Source: Strigops habroptila
Taxonomy: Eukaryota; Chordata; Aves; Psittaciformes; Psittacidae
Direction of reading: 5' to 3'
DNA: 64,000 bases
Assembly (NCBI RefSeq): GCF_004027225.2
Contig: NC_044279.2
Coordinates: 28,188,705-28,252,704 of the forward strand
Notes under the pieces: generated by a model
Database searches by the model: none
What the model was told of the DNA's origin: nothing
What the model saw: the letters and a program-made list of their open reading frames with translations, nothing else
Position numbers and translations under genes: made by a program
Shown: positions 53,430 through 63,020 of the stretch, piece after piece
How positions within the stretch are numbered: position 1 is the first letter of the stretch
How the letters are laid out: each line of letters starts with the position of its first letter

Positions 53430-53826
53430 CTGGAGTAAGCGCCCAGGCCACGTAAACCTGGCACATGGCTGGTGAATTTTTCATGCCCTGCAGTAACACT
53501 ACCCAGTGGTACCTTTTCATAGGTTCACTTTTGTTTACGCTCGGTACAGAAAAAGCGAATTTCTGATAATCTTCTGGATGCAGGGGAATGGTAAAAAAGC
53601 AGTCTTTTAAATCGATAATTAAAATGTCCCAATTTTTCGGAATCATATTTGGGGAGGGTAATCCAGGCTGTAACGCCCCCATATCCTCCATGACCTCATT
53701 AATTTTCCTCAGATCATGCAATAGGCACCATTTGCCACTTTTCTTTGGAATAGTAAAAATTGGGGTATTCCAAGGGCTTGTGGTCGGTTTAATGCGACCT
53801 TTCTCTAATTGCTCTTGTCCCTTTCC
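53430..53826 (-). pseudogene. pol remnant: reverse transcriptase N-terminal half
   Basis: The frame reads through a typical RT finger/palm start: [14 protein letters not shown], a KKSGKW segment, HDLRKIN, then DLKDCFF with the first catalytic aspartate, IPLHPED, FAFSVP, a [16 protein letters not shown] segment, and VREA, where it joins integrase sequence in frame. The YxDD loop, thumb, RNase H and integrase N-terminus are lost, about a kilobase or more in total. The motifs are of betaretrovirus-like type. Confidence 0.82.
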
Positions 53827-53948
53827 AAAGCTAAAATTAAGGGATCTGGCAGAGCTCTCTTAATTCCACATTCCTTCTGCCACTCCTGCTGGTTTCTTAA
53901 CGTGAAAAACATATCTGCATACATTACTTCACTCTGTTGATATCCCAT
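53805..53948 (-). CDS. Unrecognised 47-codon ORF starting Met-Gly, upstream of the RT fragment
   Basis: It starts ATGGGA after a TG-repeat leader and ends at a TAG inside the RT fragment, in a different frame. Met-Gly at the start would suit an N-myristoylated Gag, but I cannot match it to any Gag or leader peptide. It sits downstream of an LTR-end-like and PBS-like sequence (see 53950-54732). It may be the start of a second retroviral gag, an env leader, or chance. Confidence 0.3.
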   Translation of the reverse strand: MGYQQSEVMYADMFFTLRNQQEWQKECGIKRALPDPLILALERDKSN

Positions 53949-53949
53949 T

Positions 53950-54732
53950 ATTAGTTTTACACACACACACAAGGGATCCCACAAACACACTCCACACAAC
54001 TACAATACCTAAAACACAAAAAAAAACCCCAATTAGATAAACAATATTAATGACACAATCACAACATACAGTGCAGCCTTAACCATATTATATCGTCAAC
54101 ACCAAAATCGTTACCATGATAATCCACAAAACTAGGTCAAATACCAGCAAGTCACAAACAGAAACAAATCCAAATGTATACCAATCGAGCGCTAGCAGCC
54201 GGGTATACGCCTTTACCTACAAGATTTCTATATCTCGATTTACAGAAGGCTCCAAACAAAAGGTTAACCCACCAAAATCCAAACTTCAAACAGACTCCCG
54301 CGCAGGACGTCTCCTACGACTTATGGAATGTTAACCAAAACAAAACAATATTTACAAAAGAATACTTTCTTAAAGATGGTCCTTGTCTGCTCCTGCAGTG
54401 ATCCAAGTGAGTCGAGGGGTCCCTCCGGGAAAATTCCCCGGGGGCCCTAGGGAGCCCTGTTCTCAGCAGGTCCTGCAGCCGAGCAGAAAGTGTCCCATCT
54501 GGGTGTCAAATTGATTTGTAGAACTTGTTAAGAACTTGCCAACTTAATTAGTTTGGTAACGCTGCTGGCATAAATGAGTGATTTCTCCTTGTCCTTCTAC
54601 TTATCAGTTAAATTAACTACATCACCTCCTGAACATCTGCTTAGTTTCAGCTACATCCTTAGCTACAATCCTGTTTTGGTTACAATAAATTTTATGCGAA
54701 GGTCATAAGGTTCCAAAACTATGTCAGCTACA
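53950..54732 (-). other. Possible foreign retroviral LTR-end/leader block inside the provirus
   Basis: On the minus strand a possible LTR (54732-54517, TGTAGCTGAC...GTTCTACA) is followed by TGACACCCAGATGGGAC (54507-54491 region), which looks like a degraded Lys-type primer-binding site. After it come a GC-rich leader, a long T/G-rich stretch with a TG microsatellite (about 53958-53970) and an ATGGG start. This LTR-end, PBS, leader, ATG order suggests sequence from another retroviral family. The boundaries are uncertain. Confidence 0.35.
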
Positions 54733-54967
54733 ATGATTCATCTTAGACAAGGCCCCTTATTGTGTTCTTTTGGTTGGACCTTTTTTTAGGTTTGGAAAGT
54801 TTTGTTTTTATATACAAAGCCACCAAGCTTAAAGTTACTTAGAACTAAATTTTCTTATTTACAAAAGATTATATTGCATTTTGTACTTCCTTATCTCTAA
54901 TCCTTCTTTTTTCTATCCTTTTGCAAATTCTTTTGCAATTTTTTCTATTTTTTTCTCTCCTTCCCCT

Positions 54968-54987
54968 CCCCCCCCCCCCCCCCCCCC
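54968..54987. repeat. Homopolymer run of 20 C (G20 in provirus sense)
   Basis: An uninterrupted C20 just downstream of the gag ORF in element sense. It is likely prone to length error in sequencing and to slippage, and may mark a rearrangement junction. Confidence 0.9.
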
Positions 54988-55038
54988 AACACATTCTAAA
55001 TAATCCCTCTCCATCGTCGTGTTGGGTCCCCGTCAGTT

Positions 55039-55806
55039 TTAGCAGTTTCGCCTCTCGCCTCCCCCCACCCCCTGGAGTTTCTTGCAGCTTGCTATCACGC
55101 CCTCCTCCTTCCCCCTGTGTTCTTCTCGGGCGATCTTATCTCTTTCCAAGTCCTCCAACTGTTGAAGTAGTTTCTGCGCCCAGTCTGGTTCCCTGTGGGG
55201 CTCAAGCGTGGATGATTTTCGCAGAGACGTTGGTGGGGGAGGCATGGACGGAGGGAGAGGTGGAAAAAGCGATGGCTGGCTCTCGGAGTGAGATGGGTCG
55301 GGCGGGACGGGCGGTGGCTCTCCCCTGGGTGGCTTTTCTACGCAGGGGTCGGGAGGCAGCGGTACGGACCAGGATTCATCCACCTCCATCCCCTCGTTTT
55401 TCCGGGGATCCATCTCGTCCTCTGTCAGAGATGCCGATGGGGCAGCGGGGGAAGGGACAGGGAGCCGATCGAAAACTTTGATCTTAGACGATGGGGGCTG
55501 TAAAGCTATAAAAGCTCCGGCAGCAGCTGATCGCACTGCCCTCATCGCTTGAAGGGTCGTTAGAATCAGCTTCCAAGATGTTGTTAGTCCCTTAGCTTCT
55601 TTGTTGCTGTCGGTTATCTGTTCCCCAACCTTTTCCCAAGTTTCGACCTTAAAAGCAGCCTGTGGATCTGGTGGGAACCCGTTCTCTCGGCACCATATTA
55701 ATAAGTTTCGGAGCACAAGCTCGTCGTGTTTAAGTCCTCTCTTAGAGAGTATATGTTGGAGGAGCCTTACTACTGCTGCCTCTTCTTTAGACAGTGAGAC
55801 TCCCAT
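55039..55806 (-). CDS. Truncated gag ORF (matrix plus proline-rich region)
   Basis: 255 codons open without interruption. It begins MGVSLSKEE, with Gly2 positioned for N-myristoylation. Residues about 1-95 have the betaretroviral matrix/p10 pattern (a LIWCRENG-FPPDP core, then W-KVGEQI). A Pro/Ser-rich region follows (about 120-210, with PPP-VPPDP and PPLPPSMPPPP stretches), then a charged helix (LEDLERDKIAREE). Capsid and nucleocapsid are absent. The frame stops near 55039, but the next frame continues GETAKTDGDP, suggesting a frameshift. The start lies about 260 nt after the primer-binding site, as expected. Any product would be matrix-like only. Confidence 0.8.
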   Translation of the reverse strand: MGVSLSKEEAAVVRLLQHILSKRGLKHDELVLRNLLIWCRENGFPPDPQAAFKVETWEKVGEQITDSNKEAKGLTTSWKLILTTLQAMRAVRSAAAGAFIALQPPSSKIKVFDRLPVPSPAAPSASLTEDEMDPRKNEGMEVDESWSVPLPPDPCVEKPPRGEPPPVPPDPSHSESQPSLFPPLPPSMPPPPTSLRKSSTLEPHREPDWAQKLLQQLEDLERDKIAREEHRGKEEGVIASCKKLQGVGGGERRNC

Positions 55807-56069
55807 CTCCTTCCCGACTGCTCACCTGCTTCAGGCGAGATTTCCTCTGTAGTCTTCGCAACGGCAGTCACGGCTAATCTTCGCGATGGCAGCCACGGCT
55901 TCGCTCCCCTGGCGGCTTCGCTCCTCGAGCGGCTTCGCGTCCTTTGGATCACGGTTCATTGAGTGCACTCCTTTAACCAGTTGCCGGGACAGCAACTGCT
56001 CCAGTCGGCTTTCCCGCTCACCCTCCTATTCAGCTGTCTTCATCGCTCAGTTAAAGCAACAGCGAGAGG

Positions 56070-56087
56070 GTCCCTGTTCGGGCGCCA
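56070..56087 (-). promoter_or_regulatory. Primer-binding site, tRNA-Lys3
   Basis: The minus strand reads TGGCGCCCGAACAGGGAC, a perfect 18-nt complement of the tRNA-Lys3 3' end, two bases after the 5' LTR end. The same primer type is used by several beta- and lentiviruses. Confidence 0.95.
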
Positions 56088-56089
56088 TT

Positions 56090-56480
56090 TGCGGGAGATA
56101 AACGGACAGCAGGACAACCAATATGATTAAATGCTGACAATTTATTAAGCCCAAATAGCTGTTTATATATTCTCTCTGAGTGTCCACGCGGACCTTATAC
56201 AATCCTAATTGGTTGAGCTTAACGAGACACGCGCATAGATACAGCTTATGATTGGCTAAAGCTTTCAGTTCACGTGAAGGCCTTACAAGTCCTTAAGTTT
56301 GCCAAGTTTTGCATTCCACATCCGGGAGTTGTTCTTCTTGAGCCAACTTTCTCATTCTGCCCCCACAAGTGTTCTTTAGATGACCTTGATGCTAGGCCGT
56401 GAGACCTAACTCAAACTCTTGCTATTGGCATGAGTCCTGGATCGCTCATGTGTCCATTTTGTTCCAAGTGGTCCTCCACA
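56090..56480 (-). repeat. 5' LTR of family-B provirus, 391 bp
   Basis: Same boundaries as the 3' copy, with TATA-like ATATATAAAC and AATAAA in the corresponding positions. It carries a 6-bp GCGGAC segment missing from the 3' LTR. Confidence 0.95.
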
Positions 56481-56630
56481 GAGCAGTTCTCCACCTGCAG
56501 CACATGGAGGACCCCACACCGGAGCAGGGAGATACATGAAGGAGGCTGTGACCCCATGGGAAGCCCGCGCTGCAGCAGGCTCCTGGCAGGACCTGTGGCC
56601 CCATGGAGGCAGGAGCCCACACTGGGCTTG
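56481..56630 (+). repeat. Older avian interspersed repeat, copy 2, right part
   Basis: Continues the repeat interrupted at 52246. Motifs such as CTCCACCTGCAGCACATGGA and GACCCCATGGGAAGCCC, then GGCAGGACCTGTGGCCCCAT, are typical of the same dispersed family. Similarity fades near 56630. Confidence 0.55.
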
Positions 56631-59600
56631 CACAATAACTTATTTTTCTCAAAAAGAAACAGACCAACATACAATATTCAACATACCTGTGGAAAGACTG
56701 AAGAATAATGTGAGAACATCTCAACAGATTACATTAGTACAAAGACTGAAATCAATAAGACTGGATTAAGATTTTACTTCTTCAAAGCTGAAAGGAGTTT
56801 GGATGCACCGTTCTAGTTGACACCTACCTCTACTTTGCTTCTACAAAACTCCAGGAGCCTGCTCCTCATAATCCAGAAAAAACATGACGGTGCCCACAGT
56901 AATCGTAGGGAATCCCCAGATTTGCCATTACTGATGGGGAGCGCTCACATTCTCCTGCAGAGTTCAGAAGAGAAGTCAGTCAATGGGTGTTTAACTCTGG
57001 CTGGCATCCTCTGCACTCACTCCTGCAGTTTCACTGCTCCTGCCTCCTGCCAGCATCAACTCCAGAGCTTTTTTCTGCAGGGCTGGCAGCTGCCTCCATG
57101 CCTCTCTGCTCCAGCCAGTGCTGCACAGAGACATCTCTGAAGTGCTGGCAAGAGAACTCAAAGAGATTCCAGCGGGCAGGGGAGATCCCCTGCCAGGCTA
57201 AAGGAGCAAAGGACTGAGGGAAAATGAATCACTGGGCTATTTAATCCTTTATTTTCATGTCTGTATAAAGGACAGTGGGAAGCATGTGCTACCAAAGGAA
57301 AGAATTTTCTATCAAAAAGTGGCACAATTCTTTCTGTAAGCCTTTCCATGCTCTCAGAAAGAAGTAACGTTTGCTTCTCAGAGGGATCAAAAGGAGTCTG
57401 CCAGGGGTGACAAAAGAAAGGTAGAAGTTAACCTCCTGACATGGAAATAAGATAAGCTAGTATGAAGGAAGATTATACTGCAAAGACCTTCTACGACTGA
57501 GAAGAAAATTGTCTTTGGTTCAGCAAAAAAGAGGAGATGCAACACCAGAGGATTAAGAAGTGAGAGAACACAGTAAAAATTACAAAAACTGGAGCGCGAC
57601 CCCTTCACAGCAGCACTTTGAATAAAAAAAGCTGCAGGGGTCACAGCAAGAGGCAAGAATCATTGTCAGGTAATGACTTTAGGTCTCAGCAGTCAGAAGA
57701 GAACCATTAGGCCTAGGAGCTGCTGCGCTACATGCAGTAAGACCTCAACAGCATAAAGTGGGTATAAAAAGAAAGTAAAGAGAAATAAAAACATGAGTTA
57801 TGGACAGTATTCAAAGCCATATTTGTTGATAATGGCAGCCAGGAATAATATCTAGAGTCAAGAGGAAAAGACATGGATGGAAGCCTAGCACATTCTTGGC
57901 AGCAGAAAATGAGGACTCAGCACTAAAGAGTCAAGAAACAGAAGTGAAGAATCACGAAATGAGAGGGTGTGGAGGTTACTGGATTTGGGAAGATGAATGA
58001 CAGTTTCAAAAGCAGTCTACCAGTCAAAGAGACAACAATGAAACACAGGCCTTCATGTCTGAGGTGCTAACTAGAAACACCAACATGAGCAGCTCCAGCT
58101 GATGGCGGAAGGAATGAGCCATACTGAAGGAGATGTAGGATGTAATTAGAGCAGTTTTGGACAGCAGGTTTGGAGAGGTTAGAAATGAGAGGAATAAAAC
58201 AGATGACACAATAGTTACAGGAAGGGAATCCAACTGGTATTTTCATGACAGGGAAGGTCCGTGATTACCTACATTTGAGAGGAAACTTAAGGACTTTGAG
58301 AAATAGAAGGGGAAAAAGAAGACAGGATGAAGTAGACACATGATAGGAAGGGAGGGGATAATAATGAGAGAGGAAGGAAGAGAAAGGATGAAGTCAACAT
58401 TTGTGTGACAGCAGAATGAGAAGTGAATGTGGAAAAGGTAAAACACAGAAGTAATTTGTGCTGTATTTTAACTCTGTTTTTTCTGCAGAAGCAAATGAGG
58501 TGGTTGCAAATGAGATTGAGACCATTTTCTCAAAGAAAGAGAAGCACCCAGTGAAGTTCAAATAAAGCAAATCATGTTTTTTGTAGGAGAAAAACTGGAC
58601 GTAGACCTGTGAGTGAAGAGATGAGGACATAGTGACAGACAGCTAAAACGTCAGATTAAGTATCAGCAGGGAAAAGTAGCTCAAGGGTGAACATGTTGCG
58701 GTAGAAGCAATAATCACCGCCCCCGAGTCAATGTCTTATCGGCAATCAGAGTTAGCATTTCTCATTACAGCAGTACAACTGAAGTCCAAAAATTGATCAG
58801 AAAGCTTCTCAAATCAGTGTGATCACGCAATAAACAAATGGCTCTCAAAAGCGGATGAAGCAAGCAGTAGGGGAAGAAAAACCCCGAATGCCCCTTTCAG
58901 GGTGTAGCCTTGCTCTGCTGATTATCTCCTAACGTTTTCCTCTCCAGAAAGTGCAGTTTATTTTCAGTTTCCAGTCTCCCGTACACCTCCTTAGCCTTGT
59001 GGTCAAAATTTACAAAGCTTTAGCTTCTCAGCTCTGGGAATTCTCTGTCTTTCCTCTGAATATTAGTTACATAATAGCTTGAGCTAAGCAATCAAAGCAG
59101 TGATAGGTCAAAAGGAAGATTTGCCTGAGGTGATGCAGGAAGTTGATGGCAGAGCTTGAAGCTGAATACACATTTCTCTGCTATTCAGACAGCACAAAAC
59201 CTGACAGAGCCTCCTTCACTGTTTAGATTTTGTTGGCTTTTTTTCAAAGCAGCACTGTTTCTGAAGCCAATGCTACAGAATGCAATGGCATTGAAAGAGC
59301 TAATAAGCGAAAGAAATATCCCCAAATGGCACTGCTTTCTAGCTCTCAGTGGCATTTCCATTATATTACTAATAAATTATATATCTTACAATCAATATTT
59401 TCTACATCCCTATTGTAGTTCTCCATTTCATTTCAACTGCCTATAAATTTGTATGGTTGTTGAGAAGAGAGGAGAAATAGTGAGTATGTGAAGCCCAGTC
59501 TTCTCCTTGGACTTTACATTCCTCACCTTCAAAACACTCAAGTCCGAAGATGCCACAGCTCTTTGGTACTGACATTTCTAGTTGTAAAAGATGGACTTGA

Positions 59601-61150
59601 GAATCACTGTTGGACCCCTTGCATCAGATTTGTGGGACAACTATTGAATATATTATTTGGTAAGTGGCGGTGACGGCAAATACAGCACCGAAATTTAAAG
59701 AGATTATTTAAACATTTTTGACACTGGAGAACAGTGTAACATTTACCTGTCAATAGTGCAGGATGCAGTAAATAGGCCAAGCAAGGAACAAAGAGGGCCA
59801 GGACTCCCAAAGACCACTCTCTTGAGATCACAACAGTGATCAAGATGACACCTACCTCCTGCACTTCAAATTGCCACCCTTCAGGGCCTGCTTGGGTTTC
59901 AATTTATGTGTGATTCCTTATGGAAAGGGCCAGGTATTGTAGCATTACTCTCCTCCACGCCATGACAACTTTCTTAGGAATTTCAGGACTTTTCTCCAGT
60001 CAGTTTATCTGGCATCAGCTTCTCGAGAAAATGCCTTCAGAACTGAACACAAAGCATAAAGTATTTCAGATCTGAAAAACTGAAATAGGTGTCTTATGAA
60101 TAGAAAGGATGCTTATGAGTTATACTGATATTATCACTTGTATTACACAGAGTCTAGGCACTCCTGATCCTAATGAAGATGCTTTCATGCTACTCAGCAT
60201 TAAAAGGGAGCAAAAAGACTGTTCTATCCTTGGACATTTATTGTCTAATACAATTGACAGCTGATGGATCGAGACAGATGCAGAAAAGAAGGGCATTAAT
60301 AAAAGAATAATGATCAGCACAATCGTAACATCCCGTCTCAGATTTCTGAAGTTCCTCTAAGCATGAAGAATGGTTGCTGAAGGGCAATTCCAGTGAAACT
60401 ACATAAGACAGAGGCAAAGCTATATGTATGTTGAACAATCTGGGTTTCCACTGCTCTTTAAGGTCATTGGAAACTGTTTCTTTAAGCAGAAATGTTTACA
60501 AAAGTTAGTTTTTTTCACAAGTCTTGGGAAACATTGTGGGAACACAGGTTCTCACTCAGGAATTAATGCTTGATGTAATGGACTACACATTTTAGGCTGA
60601 TTTTGACATTAGATTAGCACGGTTTCTTCTGATTATTTCTGTGAGCGTTCCAAAGACACACATACTTTGAATTTATAACTGCTTACAGGTCTTTTATTCA
60701 AACTTAGGCAGACACATTTTCCACTTAAAAATAAAAACTGAGCTCTGACTAGGAGCCTGCTCGTATTCTCTGCAGCATTTACAAGGTCATTTTAACCCTG
60801 CTCCACGTAACAGAACAGTGTAATGCAGTATTTTCTACAAGCTGCTTTGCCCAAAGTAGAAATAAGATAAAAAGACAAACTTGACTTAGGTTTTGGGGTG
60901 ATCTCAGGTAATTAATTACCTGATAACACTTCTCTGTGTCTTAGATTTTTGTTTTACAACGCACCAGGCTGCTCTCCACCCCATAAAACGGCTTTAACTG
61001 CTTTCCTCAGAGCAAGAACTGGTTATGATGGCACAGATGAATACCCATCACTGCTGCAGGAGAGGCTAGATCTGAAACGAAGCAGGTACTGCCTACAGTC
61101 CAACTAAAGGTAACTTACGCTATTTGGTTTAGTGAAATCTATAGGGACAA
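56631..61150. other. Non-coding DNA upstream of the CpG island
   Basis: No gene or recognised transposon. 57400-58640 is purine-rich on the plus strand, most marked at 58266-58400 (GGAAGGAAGAGAAAGGATGA and similar). Confidence 0.55.
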
Positions 61151-61159
61151 CCAGCCCAA

Positions 61160-62150
61160 ATCGGTATGGTTTGCCTTAAACCAAGCCGCAGTGCGTACGC
61201 GCGGCCCCGCTCCCTGCCGATACGCTCCTTAGGCTGGGGTTCACCGCGACGCTGCCGGGGCTCGGGGCCGGCCGGTGGTACCGGGGCTCCCCGGCGGCGC
61301 CCGGCGCTCTGCCTGCCCGCGGCCGGCTCCACTCCGCGGGCCCAAGCCGGCCCGGCGGACGGGCAGCGTTCCCGGGGCCGCGCCTGTGCCCCTGAGCCAC
61401 CCTGGACCACCGCGCCAGACGCTGGTTGCCGGCGGCGCTGAGGCGGCTCAGCGGCGGTGCGTGCCGGGAGCGGGAGGCGCCCCGGCCGGGTCACGCCCGC
61501 CCCCGGCCGCGCCACCGCCCCTTCCTGTCATGGCCGCTGGCGGGCGGCGGGAGCGCGGCGTGGCGGCGGGGGCCGGCGCCCCCCGCAGCTGAGGGCCCGG
61601 CCGGGCGGCGTGGAGCGGAGCGGGGAGGTTCCCCCAGCGCGGAGCCGGCGGCGGGAGGTGACTGAGGGGCGCCGTGCGGGCAGGGGCTGCCCCGGGGAGC
61701 GGCCGTCCCGCAGCCAGCCCAGCGCCACTGGGACTGGACGGGACGGGACGGGTCCGCGCCGCCCCGCATCGCGGCCGCTCCGGGGGAGGCGGGGGCCGGC
61801 CGGGTGCGGACCAGAGCCCCGCCACTGGCCCCAGTGTGGGCTGGTGGAAAAGCCGCTTGTCCCGGGTGGCCCTGGGGGCCTCGGCCACCGCGGAGCATCT
61901 CGGCGGGGGTTTTGTCGTGTGTCCCCGGGAGTGAGCCGCTTCTGCGGGAAGAGCAACTGCGGAGCGGCCGTGCGGATGGGTCCCGGGGGCGCTGCCCACG
62001 TTGGAGGAAACAGGAAGGACAATGTTTGTCCCGCAGTACGCGTGTGCTCGGCGGCACGGACCCGGGGAGGGGCTGTCAGTGAAATTCAGATCCCCGCCGG
62101 GGTGCATGCTCACGGGGATGTCCCGTACTAGAAGGCGCGGGTAAGTGGTG
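61160..62150 (+). promoter_or_regulatory. CpG island: promoter and 5' untranslated exon of SMIM30
   Basis: About 1 kb of very high G+C with dense CpG, in sharp contrast to the flanks. At 61515-61540 an Sp1-type CCGCCCC, an ETS-type CTTCCTG and a YY1-like ATGGCCGC lie together, a cluster common at start sites of widely expressed genes. Two splice donors could end exon 1: GGAG|GTGACT after 61657 and the stronger CGCGG|GTAAGT after 62140. Long open frames on both strands (for example 61448-62347 minus and 61457-62131 plus) are by-products of the base composition. Confidence 0.8.
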
Positions 62151-62578
62151 TGCAGCACCCACCCAGCGCTAAACAGCGGGTGGAGAAGGCCCATGTAGCA
62201 CAACGTGAAGTCAGCAGGCACAGTGGGCTGCAGGCAGGAGAGCCTGGTGTGATTTTTCCTCGTGGTAAGGCTCCAAAAGATTAGTTTCCACCGAGCTGCA
62301 TAACAAGATAGCAATCCCACTGTGGCTTTCTCATGATAGTAAGTCATTTACTTTTGTAATTGTGAAGATAAAACCGTAATTTCCTGAGTTCCACTGAGAT
62401 ATTTGTAATACATCAGTCACATCGGTTGGCTTTTAGCAAGACAATTCCAGGGGGGAAGGAAAGGGAAATCCTGTCACGTTCCTTTTGCTTTCCTTGTAGA
62501 TAACGCTGAAGTACCTGCTTCCAAGTTTTCCACCACTCTCCTCCTTTAGCTTCCCCTTGGGGTCAGCCGGCCGTCAGT

Positions 62579-62764
62579 ATGCCTTCTACCGAGAACACCT
62601 CAAAACTTTTACTGGTCCTCGTTTCACTGCTGCTGGTGCTGCCAGTAGCTGAAGCCCTGGATGTAGGAGATACCATTGCCTTCCTACTAGGCCTTGCCGT
62701 CAGTGTCATTGGATTCTGTGCCTGCCTTGGCTTGTACGCAAGGAAAAGGAATGGGCAGCAGTGA
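62579..62764 (+). CDS. SMIM30: Small integral membrane protein 30 (SMIM30)
   Basis: A complete 61-residue ORF. Residues 10-26 (LLLVLVSLLLVLPVAEA) form a signal-peptide-like hydrophobic core with a plausible cleavage site after Ala26. A short acidic linker follows (LDVGD), then a second hydrophobic segment at about 33-54 with a CAC motif, and a basic tail RKRNGQQ. The vertebrate SMIM30 peptide has the same length (about 59-61 residues), the same LLLVLP-VEA core, GD linker, ICACLG-YARKRNGQ end and a transcript first annotated as non-coding in human (LINC00998). It is known as a membrane micropeptide; its molecular role is not settled. The ATG has A at -3 and lies about 78 nt into the exon. No upstream coding exon is expected. 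No other gene is seen nearby in the window. Confidence 0.93.
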   Translation: MPSTENTSKLLLVLVSLLLVLPVAEALDVGDTIAFLLGLAVSVIGFCACLGLYARKRNGQQ

Positions 62765-62988
62765 TTTCAAGAAAGTGCTCAGATGAAGTGAAATTCCAAA
62801 TATGGCTTGGGGTTGAGATCTGGGGTGTGAGACTGAGCTTTGGTTCTGGATGACTTTCAGAAACCATGTAGTAGATATTTCTGCAAACCCCTCTTTCTGT
62901 GCAAGGCAGCAGAATCAAGACTGTACACAGTAAAAGGGATTTGCAGGATCTGTCTTTGTGATAGTAAGATGGTTTTATATTGCTTGTG

Positions 62989-62994
62989 ATTAAA
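62989..62994 (+). terminator. Candidate polyadenylation signal (ATTAAA)
   Basis: A common variant signal 225 bp after the SMIM30 stop. I see no AATAAA between here and the window end, but unconfirmed distal sites could be used. Confidence 0.4.
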
Positions 62995-63020
62995 TACTGT
63001 CTTAGAGAAGGGCAAGAACT

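Larger units (their letters stand above)
52241..56486 (-). mobile_element. Young, internally deleted betaretrovirus-like provirus (family B), minus strand
   Basis: In element sense the order is: 5' LTR (56480-56090), primer-binding site (56087-56070), leader, gag 5' ORF (55806-55039), a long block without clear retroviral coding (55038-53950), an RT fragment fused to an integrase fragment (53826-53146), an env transmembrane remnant (53090-52667), a polypurine tract (52650-52635) and the 3' LTR (52631-52247). A perfect 6-bp target duplication GAGCAG flanks it (52241-52246, 56481-56486). The LTRs differ by three transitions and one 6-bp indel, so insertion is recent. A 6-bp duplication, a Lys3 primer and a p10-like Gag N-terminus together suggest a betaretrovirus-like (ERVK) group. 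The element is too damaged to act on its own. Confidence 0.92.
62501..63020 (+). other. SMIM30 coding exon (estimated extent)
   Basis: A polypyrimidine tract and TTCCTTGTAG precede 62501, giving a good splice acceptor; a second possible acceptor, CTCCTTTAG, ends at about 62549. The whole CDS lies in this exon. An ATTAAA polyadenylation signal at 62989-62994 would place the transcript end near 63010-63020, but a longer 3' UTR is possible. Confidence 0.55.

Noticed and set aside
54921-55481. 186-codon plus-strand ORF, proline-rich
   Set aside because: It is antisense to the gag ORF; its Pro-rich start comes from the C20 run.
56406-56724. Several overlapping ORFs at the right edge of the provirus
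   Set aside because: They are frames through the LTR and the older repeat, with no domain.
61448-62347. 299-codon minus-strand ORF and overlapping long ORFs on both strands
   Set aside because: All lie in the CpG island, where stop codons are rare by composition. They are rich in Ala, Gly, Pro and Arg and show no domain.
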